Assembly (NCBI GenBank): GCA_947476215.1
Contig: CANJQI010000010.1
Span: forward strand, 1 to 52,056
Reading direction: 5' to 3'
DNA from: Betaproteobacteria bacterium
Lineage (GTDB): Bacteria > Pseudomonadota > Gammaproteobacteria > Burkholderiales > SG8-41
Length of the DNA: 52,056 bases
Position 1 is the stretch's first letter. Each line of letters opens with the position of its first letter. This document shows, in pieces, positions 26,377 to 34,810 of the stretch. The position numbers and the translations under genes were made by a program. The notes below the pieces were generated by a model. That model did no database searches and was not told the origin of the DNA. It saw only the letters and a program-made list of their open reading frames with translations.

Positions 26377-27393
26377 ATGAAATTGGGACTTTATCTCTAT
26401 CAAGGCAGGCATGACAGCTTGACAGGCGTCTGTAGCCGGTTAACCGCGCTCGCTTGCGGGGCGATGTGCTTGTTCGCGAGCATCCTGTCGGGTGCTATCG
26501 ACTACCCCGTGAAGCCCGTGCGTTTTGTCGTTGCCTACCCTGCAGGGGCGCATGCGGACCAGGTCGCGAGATTGATCGGACAAAAACTGACGGAGTCGCT
26601 GGGACGACAATTCGTCGTGGATAACAAAGGCGGAGCGGGCGGCATCATTGCCGAAGAGATTGCATCGAGGGCGGCGCCCGATGGTTACACGATACTGTTG
26701 GTATCGATATCCCATGTGGTAAATCCAATCATGATCGAAAAACTGTCTTACCGGTCGATGAAGGACTTGATACCCGTTTCGCTGGCGGTGTCCGTACCCA
26801 ACGTGCTACTTGTCAATAATGCCGTAAATGTAAAGTCCGTTCCGGAACTGATAGCGCTTGCCAAAGCCAAACCAGGCGAACTCAGTTTCGCGTCGTCGCA
26901 GGGTACTTCGCTCTATCTGGCCGGAGAGCTTTTTAAATCCATGGCTGGCGTTAATCTATTGAGGGTTACTTACAAGAGCGGCGGTCAGGCGTACCCGGAC
27001 ATCGAGGCGGGTCGCGTAAACATGGCTTTCTCCGTCATCACCGGGGCGTTGACCTCAATAAAGGGTGGCCGCACACGCATACTGGCCGTGACCAGCGCCA
27101 GGCGGTCTCCCGTTGCCCCCGAACTGCCCGCCATAGCCGAATTTGTGCCGGGGTATGAATTGACCGGGTGGCAGGGCATACTCGCGCCTGCAGGCACGCC
27201 GCGCGAAATAGTTGTTAAACTCAGCACTGAAATCAGCAGGATCATGCGCATGCCGGACATAAGGGAAAGACTGATCAGCAGCGGCGCAGATCCGGTGGGC
27301 ACCACGCCGGAGCAGTTTGGGGCGTTCCGGCAGGCCGAGTTCGAGAAATTTTCGAAGCTCCTGCCCAAAGCAGGTATCAGCGCCGAATACTGA
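26377..27393 (+). CDS. Bug/TctC-family periplasmic solute-binding protein
   Basis: 338 residues from the ATG at 26377 (MKLGLYLYQGRH), which lies 8 bp after the preceding stop; a frame open from 26317 would overlap the previous gene. The signal peptide is long, with the hydrophobic part at about residues 22-40, then DYPVKPVRFVVAYPAG. The first loop, YPAGAHADQVARLIGQ, has Ala-His-Ala where relatives have Gly-Gly-x-Thr, an unusual change in the ligand loop. Later motifs: SVPELIALAKAKPGEL, RVTYKSGGQAY in place of VPYKGGGPA, and PAGTPREIVVKLSTEI. Both ligand loops depart from consensus, so its ligand may be atypical. Likely co-transcribed with the thiolase-like gene 64 bp downstream. Confidence 0.9.
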   Translation: MKLGLYLYQGRHDSLTGVCSRLTALACGAMCLFASILSGAIDYPVKPVRFVVAYPAGAHADQVARLIGQKLTESLGRQFVVDNKGGAGGIIAEEIASRAAPDGYTILLVSISHVVNPIMIEKLSYRSMKDLIPVSLAVSVPNVLLVNNAVNVKSVPELIALAKAKPGELSFASSQGTSLYLAGELFKSMAGVNLLRVTYKSGGQAYPDIEAGRVNMAFSVITGALTSIKGGRTRILAVTSARRSPVAPELPAIAEFVPGYELTGWQGILAPAGTPREIVVKLSTEISRIMRMPDIRERLISSGADPVGTTPEQFGAFRQAEFEKFSKLLPKAGISAEY

Positions 27394-27457
27394 GACGCGC
27401 CGTAGCGGCACAGTGCCGCAGTGACTGCGTGTTTGTTTTGAAACATCGGGAGAAGAA

Positions 27458-28618
27458 ATGACGGAATTGGCACGGGCATTCAGGGATAAGACGGCGGTTT
27501 GCGGCGTCAGCAATTTTGTCGGCAGCTATCCGGATCGAACTGCGCTTTCGCTGGCCGGCGAAGCCTTCAAGCTGGCGCTGGACGACTGCGGTATGCACAA
27601 GGACGAGATCGACGGTGTGATATGCCTGTCGTTCGGTTCCGATTACGACCGTCTGCTTGAGGCGCTGGGATTGAATGTCAGGTATGCGCATCAGGGCTGG
27701 ACGCATGGCCGCTTTATTTCGCCCACGGTTCAGCAGGCCGCGATGGTTGTCGGCATGGGCATGGCGAAAAACGTCGCGATAATTCACGGCAAGCGGCGCA
27801 AACCCTACGGCCAGCCTACGGACCTCGAGATGTGGCGACAAGGCCTGGGGCCGCACGGAGAAAGTCCCGCTTATGGTGCTTTGCGGCCTGCGTTCGGCGC
27901 GGCGATCGCCGCCAAGCGTTACTTTCACATGTATGGCGGCGGCAACGAAGACCTGGCACCGATCGCGGTTGCCTTCCGCAAACATGCCCGCCTCAATCCG
28001 ATTGCCGTTCGCAAGGAGCCCATGACCCTTGCTGATCACCAGAAGTCGCCGTGGATAGTCGACCCATTGCGGCTGTTCGACTGTTGCCAGATCAACGATG
28101 GCGGTTCATGTCTGATCGTGACTTCGGCCGAACGCGCGCGTGATTGCAAGAAACCGCCGGTATACATTTCTGGCATGCAGGGTGTACATGCGGGTCCGGA
28201 GTATCACAATCTCGCCATGCCGGGCCTGGGCGTGGCCCAGCAGACCGTTCTGAAATATGTGCCCAAACCCGAAGACCTGTATGCATACGAAATGGCCGGG
28301 GTCACGCAGAAAGATATCGATTTTCTGGTGACGTATGATGCGTTTACGCCGCTGATTTTGTTCGCGCTCGAACGATTCGGATTCTGCGGCCCGGGCGAGG
28401 CGCGCGAGTTCGTCCACAACGGACGCATAGAATTGGGTGGCGAACTGCCGATCAATACGTCAGGCGGACTGCTGTCGGAGGGGCATGTGACCGGCTGGAA
28501 CTTGCTCGTCGAAGTGGTGCGACAGTTACGGCACGAATGCGGTGAACGCCAGGTCAAGAACGCCGAGATTGGGCAGTATGCCTGTTTCCTCGGCGAATCC
28601 ATCATCTTCCGGAGATAG
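27458..28618 (+). CDS. thiolase-fold protein of the Ltp/SCP-2 type, likely acyl-CoA lyase or aldolase partner
   Basis: 386 residues with thiolase-superfamily layout: LAGEAFKLALDDCGMHKDEIDGVI near the N terminus, and GGELPINTSGGLLSEGHVTG with LLVEVVRQLRHE near the end. The canonical nucleophilic cysteine is not found: the equivalent turn is GRFISPTVQQAA near residue 88. Together with the adjacent DUF35 gene this matches Ltp-type proteins, some of which (steroid side-chain Ltp2 with a DUF35 partner) are retro-aldolases rather than thiolases. GGGAGAAG precedes the ATG closely. The DUF35 gene starts 3 bp after its stop, a conserved pairing, so a two-subunit complex is expected. The acyl-CoA substrate is unknown. 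Confidence 0.87.
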   Translation: MTELARAFRDKTAVCGVSNFVGSYPDRTALSLAGEAFKLALDDCGMHKDEIDGVICLSFGSDYDRLLEALGLNVRYAHQGWTHGRFISPTVQQAAMVVGMGMAKNVAIIHGKRRKPYGQPTDLEMWRQGLGPHGESPAYGALRPAFGAAIAAKRYFHMYGGGNEDLAPIAVAFRKHARLNPIAVRKEPMTLADHQKSPWIVDPLRLFDCCQINDGGSCLIVTSAERARDCKKPPVYISGMQGVHAGPEYHNLAMPGLGVAQQTVLKYVPKPEDLYAYEMAGVTQKDIDFLVTYDAFTPLILFALERFGFCGPGEAREFVHNGRIELGGELPINTSGGLLSEGHVTGWNLLVEVVRQLRHECGERQVKNAEIGQYACFLGESIIFRR

Positions 28619-28621
28619 TCC

Positions 28622-29059
28622 ATGAAGCCATCCCAACTGCGTATCGATGAAAAAACGGGCCGCTATCTGCCCATGATCTATCCCGAGGAAATCCCGTTCT
28701 GGGAAGGCCTCAAGGCGCGCAAGCTGCTTTTGCAACGCTGCAATGCCTGCAGCAAGGTGTGGTTTCCCATCGGTCCGATGTGTCCCAAGTGTCTGTCGAT
28801 GGAATTCACGTGGGTGCCTATGAGCGGACGCGGTGTGGTGCACAACTTTGTCGTGTATCACAAGGCGTGGATGCCTTATCTGCAGCAAAAGGTGCCGTAC
28901 GCCGTTGTGCAGGTTGAGCTTGAGGAAGGCCCGCGCATGACGACTAACATGATGGACACGCCTCTCGAAGATATCAAGATCGGCATGCAGGTCGAAGCTC
29001 TCTATGAAGATGTCACCGACGAAATTACGCTTTTGCAATTCAGGGCTGCGAAGACTTAG
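28622..29059 (+). CDS. DUF35 OB-fold zinc-ribbon protein, partner of the Ltp/thiolase-like protein
   Basis: 145 residues. A rubredoxin-like zinc ribbon is formed by C40, C43, C54 and C57 (RCNACSK ... MCPKC), followed by an OB-fold with GRGVVHNFVVYHKAW and PYAVVQVELEEGPR. DUF35 proteins bind acyl-CoA ligands and activate thiolase-like or hydratase partners. GGAGATAG lies 6 nt before the ATG, within the end of the upstream gene. Length and all four cysteines are normal for the family. The neighbouring double CoA-transferase could supply the CoA ester that this pair would process. Confidence 0.9.
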   Translation: MKPSQLRIDEKTGRYLPMIYPEEIPFWEGLKARKLLLQRCNACSKVWFPIGPMCPKCLSMEFTWVPMSGRGVVHNFVVYHKAWMPYLQQKVPYAVVQVELEEGPRMTTNMMDTPLEDIKIGMQVEALYEDVTDEITLLQFRAAKT

Positions 29060-29097
29060 CCCAATGCGTTCGCCGGACTTACCCTTCGGTTCTGGTG

Positions 29098-29265
29098 CAT
29101 GGGTATCTACACATCTTTCTCCTCCCCTGCACACGCAGTCACGGCGTAGGATGGGTCGGGCGCAGCGACACCCATCGAACAGCCGCCGTAGCAACATGCC
29201 GCGTCTGATGGGTTTCGTGCCACAACCCATCCTACAGGGGAAAAGATGTATTGATACGCATGGTT
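29098..29265. repeat. nested palindromic repeat between DUF35 and CoA-transferase genes
   Basis: Outer arms at 29098-29131 and 29235-29264 pair with a few mismatches (left arm contains GTATC...ACATCTTT, right arm AAAGATGT...GATAC). Inside, GTAGGATGGGT at 29146-29156 pairs perfectly with ACCCATCCTAC at 29225-29235, and CCCATC/GATGGG pairs occur further in. The GTAGGATGGGT-type core is common in intergenic repeats of many proteobacteria (from general knowledge). There is no gene here. The element could act as a terminator or attenuator before the CoA-transferase. Confidence 0.7.
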
Positions 29266-29290
29266 CTGCCTGGGTAAGCCCCACGCTCCA

Positions 29291-31654
29291 ATGAGCCAGC
29301 ATCAGTCAGCGGCAGGCCCGCTTGCGGGCTTGCGGGTCATCGATTTCAGCATACAGGCAGCGGGGCCGTGGGCCGGCTCGTTGTTTGGCATGTTGGGCGC
29401 GGAAGTCATCAAGGTCGAGCGGCCGACGGGTGATGGAACGCGTTTCGCGATGCCGCGACAGCGCGGCATGGGCACTAACTACATCGCGCTGAACGTCAAC
29501 AAGAAGAACATCATTGTTGATCTCAAGACCCCGGAAGGACGGCAGACCGCGCTTGATCTCGCGCGCACGAGCGACATCCTGATCGAGAACCTGCGCGTGG
29601 GTGTCATGGATCGCCTGGGCTTGGGGTACACTGAGGTTAACGCGCTTAATAATCGTATAATCTATTGTTCTGTAACGGGTTTTGGGCGAACCGGGCCACT
29701 GGCCAAGGCTGGTTGCGGCGATGGCGTTATGCAGGCATTTTCGGGATTTGCGCGTGCCAACGGCGCGCCGGGACAGGCCATGGAGGCATTCCGCTTTACC
29801 GGTCTGCTGGATTTTGTCAGTGCCGCAGTTGCGATGCGCGCCATGCTGGCAGCGCTGCTGGAACGCGATGCGACCGGCGCAGGACAGTACGTATCGGTTT
29901 CCATGCTGGAGGCGGCACTCGAAGCACAGTGCACGCGGGTCGCTGATCTGCTCTATGCCGATCTGGATGCGGTGCCGCGCGGCAGTGAATCCTACGGTTT
30001 CGTGCCGGACCGTGCGATAGCGAGTCTGGACCGCGAAATTTTTGTGACGGTTCGAACCGCCGCGGAATGGCGCGGGTTTTGCGCCGCCATCGAACAACCC
30101 GAACTCGCCGGTGACCCGCGGTTCTCAAGCAACCGCGAGCGCGTTGCGCATCGCGACGAATTGCATGCACTCATCGAACCGGTGTTCAAGACGCGGCCTG
30201 CGATCTGGTGGTTGCGCGTCTTTCAGCGTCATGGCGTACCGGCGAGCGTGGCGCATGACTTCGAGTCGTTCAGGTATCACGAGCAGGTGCTCGCGAACCG
30301 GATGATAGTACCGCTGCATACCCGGGCGTGGGGCACCCTGACCGTGGGTGGCGCACCATGGCACTTCGCCGCCACGCCCGAATCGGTTTGCGAACCGGCG
30401 CAACCGGGCGAACATACCGAAGCGCTGCTGGGAGAGCTGCGCAACGGAGGTCATGTAGGAACGGCTGGTGAGCGATATGATGAACGTTACAGCGGATTGC
30501 GCGTCGTTGAGCTTGCGGACGGCATCGCCGGTCCGCTTGCTGGATTGCGTCTGGCCGAGCTGGGTGCCGACGTGGTCAAGGTCGAAACGGCGCCGGGTGA
30601 CTGGCTGCGCGATCAGGAACCATTTCTTTGCGCTGAAGACACGAGCGCAGCGCATTACGATCTCAATCGCGGAAAGCGTTATGTGTGGCTCGATTCCGAT
30701 CGGAAAGTGGCTGCCGACACGTTGCGTACATTGCTGCTTACCGCGGATATACTGATTACCGACCATCGCGCCGATGAACTGAATGCGCTGGGGATCAATG
30801 GTTCCGCGGATATCGTTTTTCCGGAGAATCCGCGGCTGATCGCGGTGTGTATCAGCGACTGGGGACGGCACGGTCCCCTCGCCCGGCATGGTGGATCCGA
30901 ACTCACGACGCAGGCCATGTCGGGTTACACGCGTTACCTGGGCACCTATGGCGAACCGGCGGTGCGCATAGGCGCCGATATCGCATCCGCGTCGACGGGA
31001 ATCTTTGCCGGTCAGGCGGTGTTGACGGCGCTCTACTCGCGCAAAAGAACGGGCGTCGGACAGCGCGTCGATGTGTCGCTGTTGAATTCGCTGCTGGCGA
31101 TGAAAGGCGTGCATCTCGCCGCGCAGTCGGATGCGGACGCCTATGACCGCATGCGAGTGGGCGCGGCCAATCATCCGCCGCATCGCGGCTGGCGCACGGC
31201 GGATGCTCCCGTACTGGTCAAGTTCGGCGGTTCGGTGGGCTCCGAGGGTCGTTACGGGTGGGTCGATTTTGTGAAAGAGATCGGTCTGGAGCGATTGCTT
31301 GACGATCCGCGCTGTGACCGGGAAGGCCGCCTGACCACGGGCGCGGGCATCAATGCACTCGATTTGCGTCCCGTTTACGAAGCGGTTTTCAGTCGCTACA
31401 CCGCCGAGCAATTGTTCGAGATGATCACTCGGCACGGTGGAGATGCCTCGGTGTACATCAGCCTGCGCCAGGCGCTGGACCATCCGCAGACGAAGATACT
31501 GGGCGTGATCCACGAAGTGCAGGATGCAACCGGGAGGACGCGTGCCGTGCGCAGGTTTCCATCCCAGTTCTCATCACTGAAGCTTGACGAAAGTATCAGT
31601 GCGATGCAGTCAGACGGGAAAGGCGAAACCGGTGTGCAGCACCACACTAATTAG
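29291..31654 (+). CDS. tandem fusion of two class III CoA-transferase (CaiB/BaiF) domains
   Basis: 787 residues, about twice the usual 380-410. Domain 1 (about 10-385) begins LAGLRVIDFSIQAAGPWAG and carries the catalytic aspartate at D174 in TGLLDFVSAAVAM. Domain 2 (about 400-770) begins SGLRVVELADGIAGPLAGLRLAELGADVVKVE and has its aspartate at D563 in RIGADIASASTG. Both GxGQxVxVS stretches follow (TGAGQYVSVSMLEA and TGVGQRVDVSLLNS). Class III enzymes work as interlocked dimers, so the fusion could fold as a pseudo-dimer with two active sites. It should transfer CoA between carboxylates. There is no clear ribosome site. The stop shares the palindrome CTAATTAG with the convergent Bug gene. Confidence 0.9.
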   Translation: MSQHQSAAGPLAGLRVIDFSIQAAGPWAGSLFGMLGAEVIKVERPTGDGTRFAMPRQRGMGTNYIALNVNKKNIIVDLKTPEGRQTALDLARTSDILIENLRVGVMDRLGLGYTEVNALNNRIIYCSVTGFGRTGPLAKAGCGDGVMQAFSGFARANGAPGQAMEAFRFTGLLDFVSAAVAMRAMLAALLERDATGAGQYVSVSMLEAALEAQCTRVADLLYADLDAVPRGSESYGFVPDRAIASLDREIFVTVRTAAEWRGFCAAIEQPELAGDPRFSSNRERVAHRDELHALIEPVFKTRPAIWWLRVFQRHGVPASVAHDFESFRYHEQVLANRMIVPLHTRAWGTLTVGGAPWHFAATPESVCEPAQPGEHTEALLGELRNGGHVGTAGERYDERYSGLRVVELADGIAGPLAGLRLAELGADVVKVETAPGDWLRDQEPFLCAEDTSAAHYDLNRGKRYVWLDSDRKVAADTLRTLLLTADILITDHRADELNALGINGSADIVFPENPRLIAVCISDWGRHGPLARHGGSELTTQAMSGYTRYLGTYGEPAVRIGADIASASTGIFAGQAVLTALYSRKRTGVGQRVDVSLLNSLLAMKGVHLAAQSDADAYDRMRVGAANHPPHRGWRTADAPVLVKFGGSVGSEGRYGWVDFVKEIGLERLLDDPRCDREGRLTTGAGINALDLRPVYEAVFSRYTAEQLFEMITRHGGDASVYISLRQALDHPQTKILGVIHEVQDATGRTRAVRRFPSQFSSLKLDESISAMQSDGKGETGVQHHTN

Positions 31655-32618
31655 GTTTGACACCTGTAAGCTGTATCACTTTTGTCCATCTCTCGGTATC
31701 TGTGCGCAGAAATTGCGTGAATTCCTGTGGCGTGCTCTCGACCGCTTCAGCACCCAATCTGGCAAAGCTTTCACGCACCGACGTCGTTCGCAGCACTTTT
31801 ACAATGGCGTCGCGCAATTTTCCCACGATCGCGGCGGGCGTTCTGGCGGGCGCCAATAGGCCGCTCGTGATGCCGGATTCGCATCCCGCCACGCCCGCCT
31901 CCTCCATTGTGGGCACATCCGGGATTTCAGCGCTGCGCGAACGCGTCAGAACTGCGAGGACGCGCAATCTTTCGGCGCGGATCAAGCTCATCGCGGACGA
32001 CAACTGGTCGAAATACACGTCGACCTGGCCGCTGAGCACATCGAGGTGCGCCTGTCCTGCACCTTTGTAGGAGACATGAGTGAGTTTGGTGCCCGTCAGC
32101 GTCTGGAACAATACGCCCGTCAAATGACCGGCAGAGCCGGTGCCGACCGACGCCATGATGAATTTCTCGGGCTGTGACTTTGCGAGAGTGATGAACTCCT
32201 TGACGTTCCTGGCCGGCAGCCCCAGGCGCACCACCATGATGATGGGTACACGCGTAACCATGGTTATGGGTGAGAAGTGCTTCATCGCATCGTAATCGAA
32301 TTGACCTGAAAGCGCAGGGGTGGTGACCAGAGCGGAGATCGACGTCAGCACCAGCGTATATCCGTCGGCAGGCGCATTCGAAACCAGAGCCTGTCCTACG
32401 GAGCCGTTCGCTCCGCCACGATTGTCTATGACGACTTGTTGACCCAGTTCAGCGGACATGCCCGGCGCAATCGTGCGCGCGGTGATGTCGATATTGCCGC
32501 CGGGTACATAGGGAACCACCACCCGGATCGGACGCTCAGGGTAAGCGCCATGCGCATATTGGAACGATGAAGCTCCCAGGCACGCAAACAAGATCACGCT
32601 TTTTCCGGCATGCCTCAT
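31647..32618 (-). CDS. Bug/TctC-family periplasmic solute-binding protein
   Basis: 323 residues from the ATG at 32618 (MRHAGKSVILFACLG), which has GGAGG 8 nt upstream; the frame also stays open to 32654. Signal peptide to about residue 24 (QYAHGA), then YPERPIRVVVPYVPGGNIDITARTI. Loop 1 is VPYVPGGNID. Later: FDYDAMKHFSPI, GLPARNVKEFITLAKS, HVSYKGAGQAHLDVL and RTDTERWTKVIQLTGV. It converges on the CoA-transferase gene with an 8-bp overlap of the two ends, and is divergent from the Bug at 32747 with 128 bp between the starts. Confidence 0.92.
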   Translation of the reverse strand: MRHAGKSVILFACLGASSFQYAHGAYPERPIRVVVPYVPGGNIDITARTIAPGMSAELGQQVVIDNRGGANGSVGQALVSNAPADGYTLVLTSISALVTTPALSGQFDYDAMKHFSPITMVTRVPIIMVVRLGLPARNVKEFITLAKSQPEKFIMASVGTGSAGHLTGVLFQTLTGTKLTHVSYKGAGQAHLDVLSGQVDVYFDQLSSAMSLIRAERLRVLAVLTRSRSAEIPDVPTMEEAGVAGCESGITSGLLAPARTPAAIVGKLRDAIVKVLRTTSVRESFARLGAEAVESTPQEFTQFLRTDTERWTKVIQLTGVKPN

Positions 32619-32746
32619 TTTTTTTCCTCCGTGGATTATCGCTGTGTTCCGCAACGGCTCTGTCAGGATTATGGCATGATAAGCGCATGACGAGACGCCG
32701 CTCCCGGGTGCCCGGTCCGGCGCAGTAAAGGGTGGCGCAATAGGGG

Positions 32747-33742
32747 ATGATTATGTCGTTGCTGCATTTTGTTTCGTGGACTGTGAGTGCTGGCATGCTG
32801 GTTGTGGGTGCGACGCCGGCATCTGGCCAGTCCGCTTCGACGGGCCCAGGCCAGGCTTATCCGCACAAGCCGATACGCATCGTCGCGCCCGAGGCCGGCG
32901 GCAACGGCGACTTCAACGCGCGCCTTATCGCTTTGGGGCTCGCCGGCAGCTTCGGTCAGTCGGTAATCGTCGACAATCGCGCGGGTAACGTGCTTATTCC
33001 CGTGCAGGCCGTGCTTAACGCATCACGCGATGGATATACGCTGCTGATGCTGGGCACCAACTTCTGGATCGTGCCTCTGCTGCAGAAAATGGACTACGAT
33101 CCGGTACGGGATTTCCTGCCGATTACTTTGGTGAGCATCGCACCCGGCGTCCTCGTGGCGCATCCCGCGGTTCCGGCGAAGTCGGTCAGGGATCTGATCG
33201 CTCTGGCCAAAGCCAAACCGGCAGAGCTTAACTACGCGTCGTCCGGAACAGGCACGCCACAGCATATGGCCGCGGAGCTGTTCAAATCCATGGCCGGCGT
33301 CGATCTGGTTCATGTGCCGTTCAAAGGCGGTGGACCGGCGATACTGGCGCTGCTGGGTGGTCAGGTTCAGTTGATGTTTGCCAGTGCGTCTTCAGTGGCG
33401 CCACAATTAAAAACCGGGAAGCTGGGTGCACTGGCGGTGACCAGCGCTGATCCGTCGCCGCTGCTGCCCGGGGTGCCAACGATTGCTGCATCGGGATTGC
33501 CCGGTTATGTATCAGTGTCCATGATTGCGGCGTTTGCGCCTGCACAAACGCCGCTGCCCATCGTCCAGCGTCTGAACCGGGAAATGCAGGCTGTGGTACG
33601 CCATCCTGACTTCAAGCAGAAGTTTCTGGACTCCGGCGTCGAGCCGGTGGGCAATTCAGCGGATCAGCTTGCCGCGGTGATGAAATCCGAAATCGGCCGG
33701 CTCGGCAAGGTAATCAAGGATGCCGGTATACGTGCGGATTGA
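32747..33742 (+). CDS. Bug/TctC-family periplasmic solute-binding protein (DFxxRLIA subgroup)
   Basis: 331 residues; a second ATG two codons in (32753) is equally possible, both just after AGGGG. Signal peptide to about residue 26, then AYPHKPIRIVAPEAGGNGD, with the subgroup loop FNARLIALGLAGSFG. Other motifs: MDYDPVRDFLPI, HPAVPAKSVRDLIALAKA, HVPFKGGGPAILALLGGQV, and the ending GKVIKDAGIRAD. The next gene (the deleted hydroxy-acid oxidase) begins 37 bp after the stop on the same strand, then CapA. A 2-hydroxy acid is therefore a reasonable guess for the original ligand, but nothing shows it directly. Confidence 0.92.
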   Translation: MIMSLLHFVSWTVSAGMLVVGATPASGQSASTGPGQAYPHKPIRIVAPEAGGNGDFNARLIALGLAGSFGQSVIVDNRAGNVLIPVQAVLNASRDGYTLLMLGTNFWIVPLLQKMDYDPVRDFLPITLVSIAPGVLVAHPAVPAKSVRDLIALAKAKPAELNYASSGTGTPQHMAAELFKSMAGVDLVHVPFKGGGPAILALLGGQVQLMFASASSVAPQLKTGKLGALAVTSADPSPLLPGVPTIAASGLPGYVSVSMIAAFAPAQTPLPIVQRLNREMQAVVRHPDFKQKFLDSGVEPVGNSADQLAAVMKSEIGRLGKVIKDAGIRAD

Positions 33743-33779
33743 TGACACGCATCTATCTGTTATCCATCCGGAGCCCGAC

Positions 33780-34622
33780 ATGCCCAGTGCCGCTGTCACG
33801 ACTTTGAACGACGATCAGACGAGTACATGGCGTGCGCCGACTACCGGTGGCCCGCGTATTCTGCGCCGGATCCTGTCCCTGGATGACTTTGAAGCGCCGG
33901 CACGCCGTTACATACCACGCCCGATATTCGGGTATGTCGTCAGCGGCGCCGATACCAATGCGTCGATACGCGCCAATCGTGCCGCCTATGACGAGCTGGC
34001 TTTTCTGCCCAAGGTGCTGGTGGGCACTGCGCAGCGTACGCAGAAAACGACACTGTTCGGTCGCACCTATGATGCACCGTTTGGATTTTCACCCATGGGC
34101 GGCGTCAGTCTCGCGGCGTATCAGGGCGACCTGGTGTTGGCACGCGCGGCAGCGCAAGCCAACATTCCCATGATACTGAGCGGCGCCGCGCTGACGACGC
34201 TGGAAGCGGTGCGCGAAGCAGGATCAACCGCCTGGTTTCAGGCGTATTTACCCGGGGAGACGGAGCCGATCCGGCAGCTGATAGATCGTGTAACGCGAGC
34301 CGGTTACGACACGCTGGTCGTGACGGTCGATGTGCCCGTGGCTTCCAATCTTGAAATCGGTGTGCGTAGCGGAACCGACGTGCTGAAGGCGTTGGGATTG
34401 GGTGCGAAGTTCGTGTTTGTCGGCCGGCCTGTCCTTTACGCGGCTGCGATTGCCGGCGCGGCCGGCGTGCAGCACGCGATCAAACTGCTGCGCGACGAAA
34501 TACATCGCGACATGGCATTGCTGGGGATAAACACACTCGATGAAATGACGCAGGAAAGACTGATGGAAGTGCGTGGTTATAATGGTGCGCCGCTGCAGTC
34601 TCGTAACAGCGGTGCGGAGTAA
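33780..34622 (+). pseudogene. FMN-dependent alpha-hydroxy-acid oxidase lacking its catalytic middle (in-frame deletion)
   Basis: From the ATG at 33780 (GGAG 8 nt upstream) the frame gives 280 residues; relatives have roughly 380-400. The first two thirds are normal: LDDFEAPARRYIPRPIFGYV, PFGFSPMGGVSLAAYQGDL, TAWFQAYLPGE, YDTLVVTVDVPVASN. Then NLE is followed directly by IGVRSGTDVLKALGLGAKFV, which normally lies over 100 residues later. The missing stretch holds the conserved Lys (VVKGI) and the His-Arg of the SNHGGRQLD motif, so oxidation of a hydroxy acid is not possible. The ending GINTLDEMTQERL is intact and the frame is preserved. It may be non-functional or a regulatory remnant. It lies between a Bug and a CapA-like gene. 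Confidence 0.78.
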
Positions 34623-34664
34623 GTATCAATGATTTATTTCTCCAAAGTTTATGACATGCACCCG

Positions 34665-34791
34665 TCATTCCGGTGAAGACCGGAATCCAGTATGGTTGAC
34701 GAGGTTCCCTTCAGTGTTTCTGGGCCCCGGCGTCCGCCGGGACGACGATCACTTTATGCGGAAGTGTCTCGAATTATGGCAAGCACGATAA
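34665..34791 (+). repeat. dispersed 127-bp repeat, copy 1
   Basis: Near-identical in layout to 48080-48207. Both begin GTCATTCCGGTGAA-x-ACCGG, where TTCCGGT-GAAG-ACCGGAA forms a perfect hairpin. Both continue through CGAGGTTCCC, GGGCCCCGG and CGACGACGAT to AAGCAC-x-ATAA, in the same orientation. The copy fills the gap between the hydroxy-acid oxidase remnant and the CapA gene, ending 19 bp before the ATG at 34811. It contains no gene. Confidence 0.82.
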
Positions 34792-34810
34792 ACTGAAAGT
34801 GAGTTTCCCC

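Noticed and set aside
30125-31513. A 462-codon reverse frame inside the CoA-transferase
   Set aside because: It lies opposite a clear two-domain enzyme, has no recognisable motif and an arginine- and histidine-rich composition typical of antisense frames in GC-rich genes.
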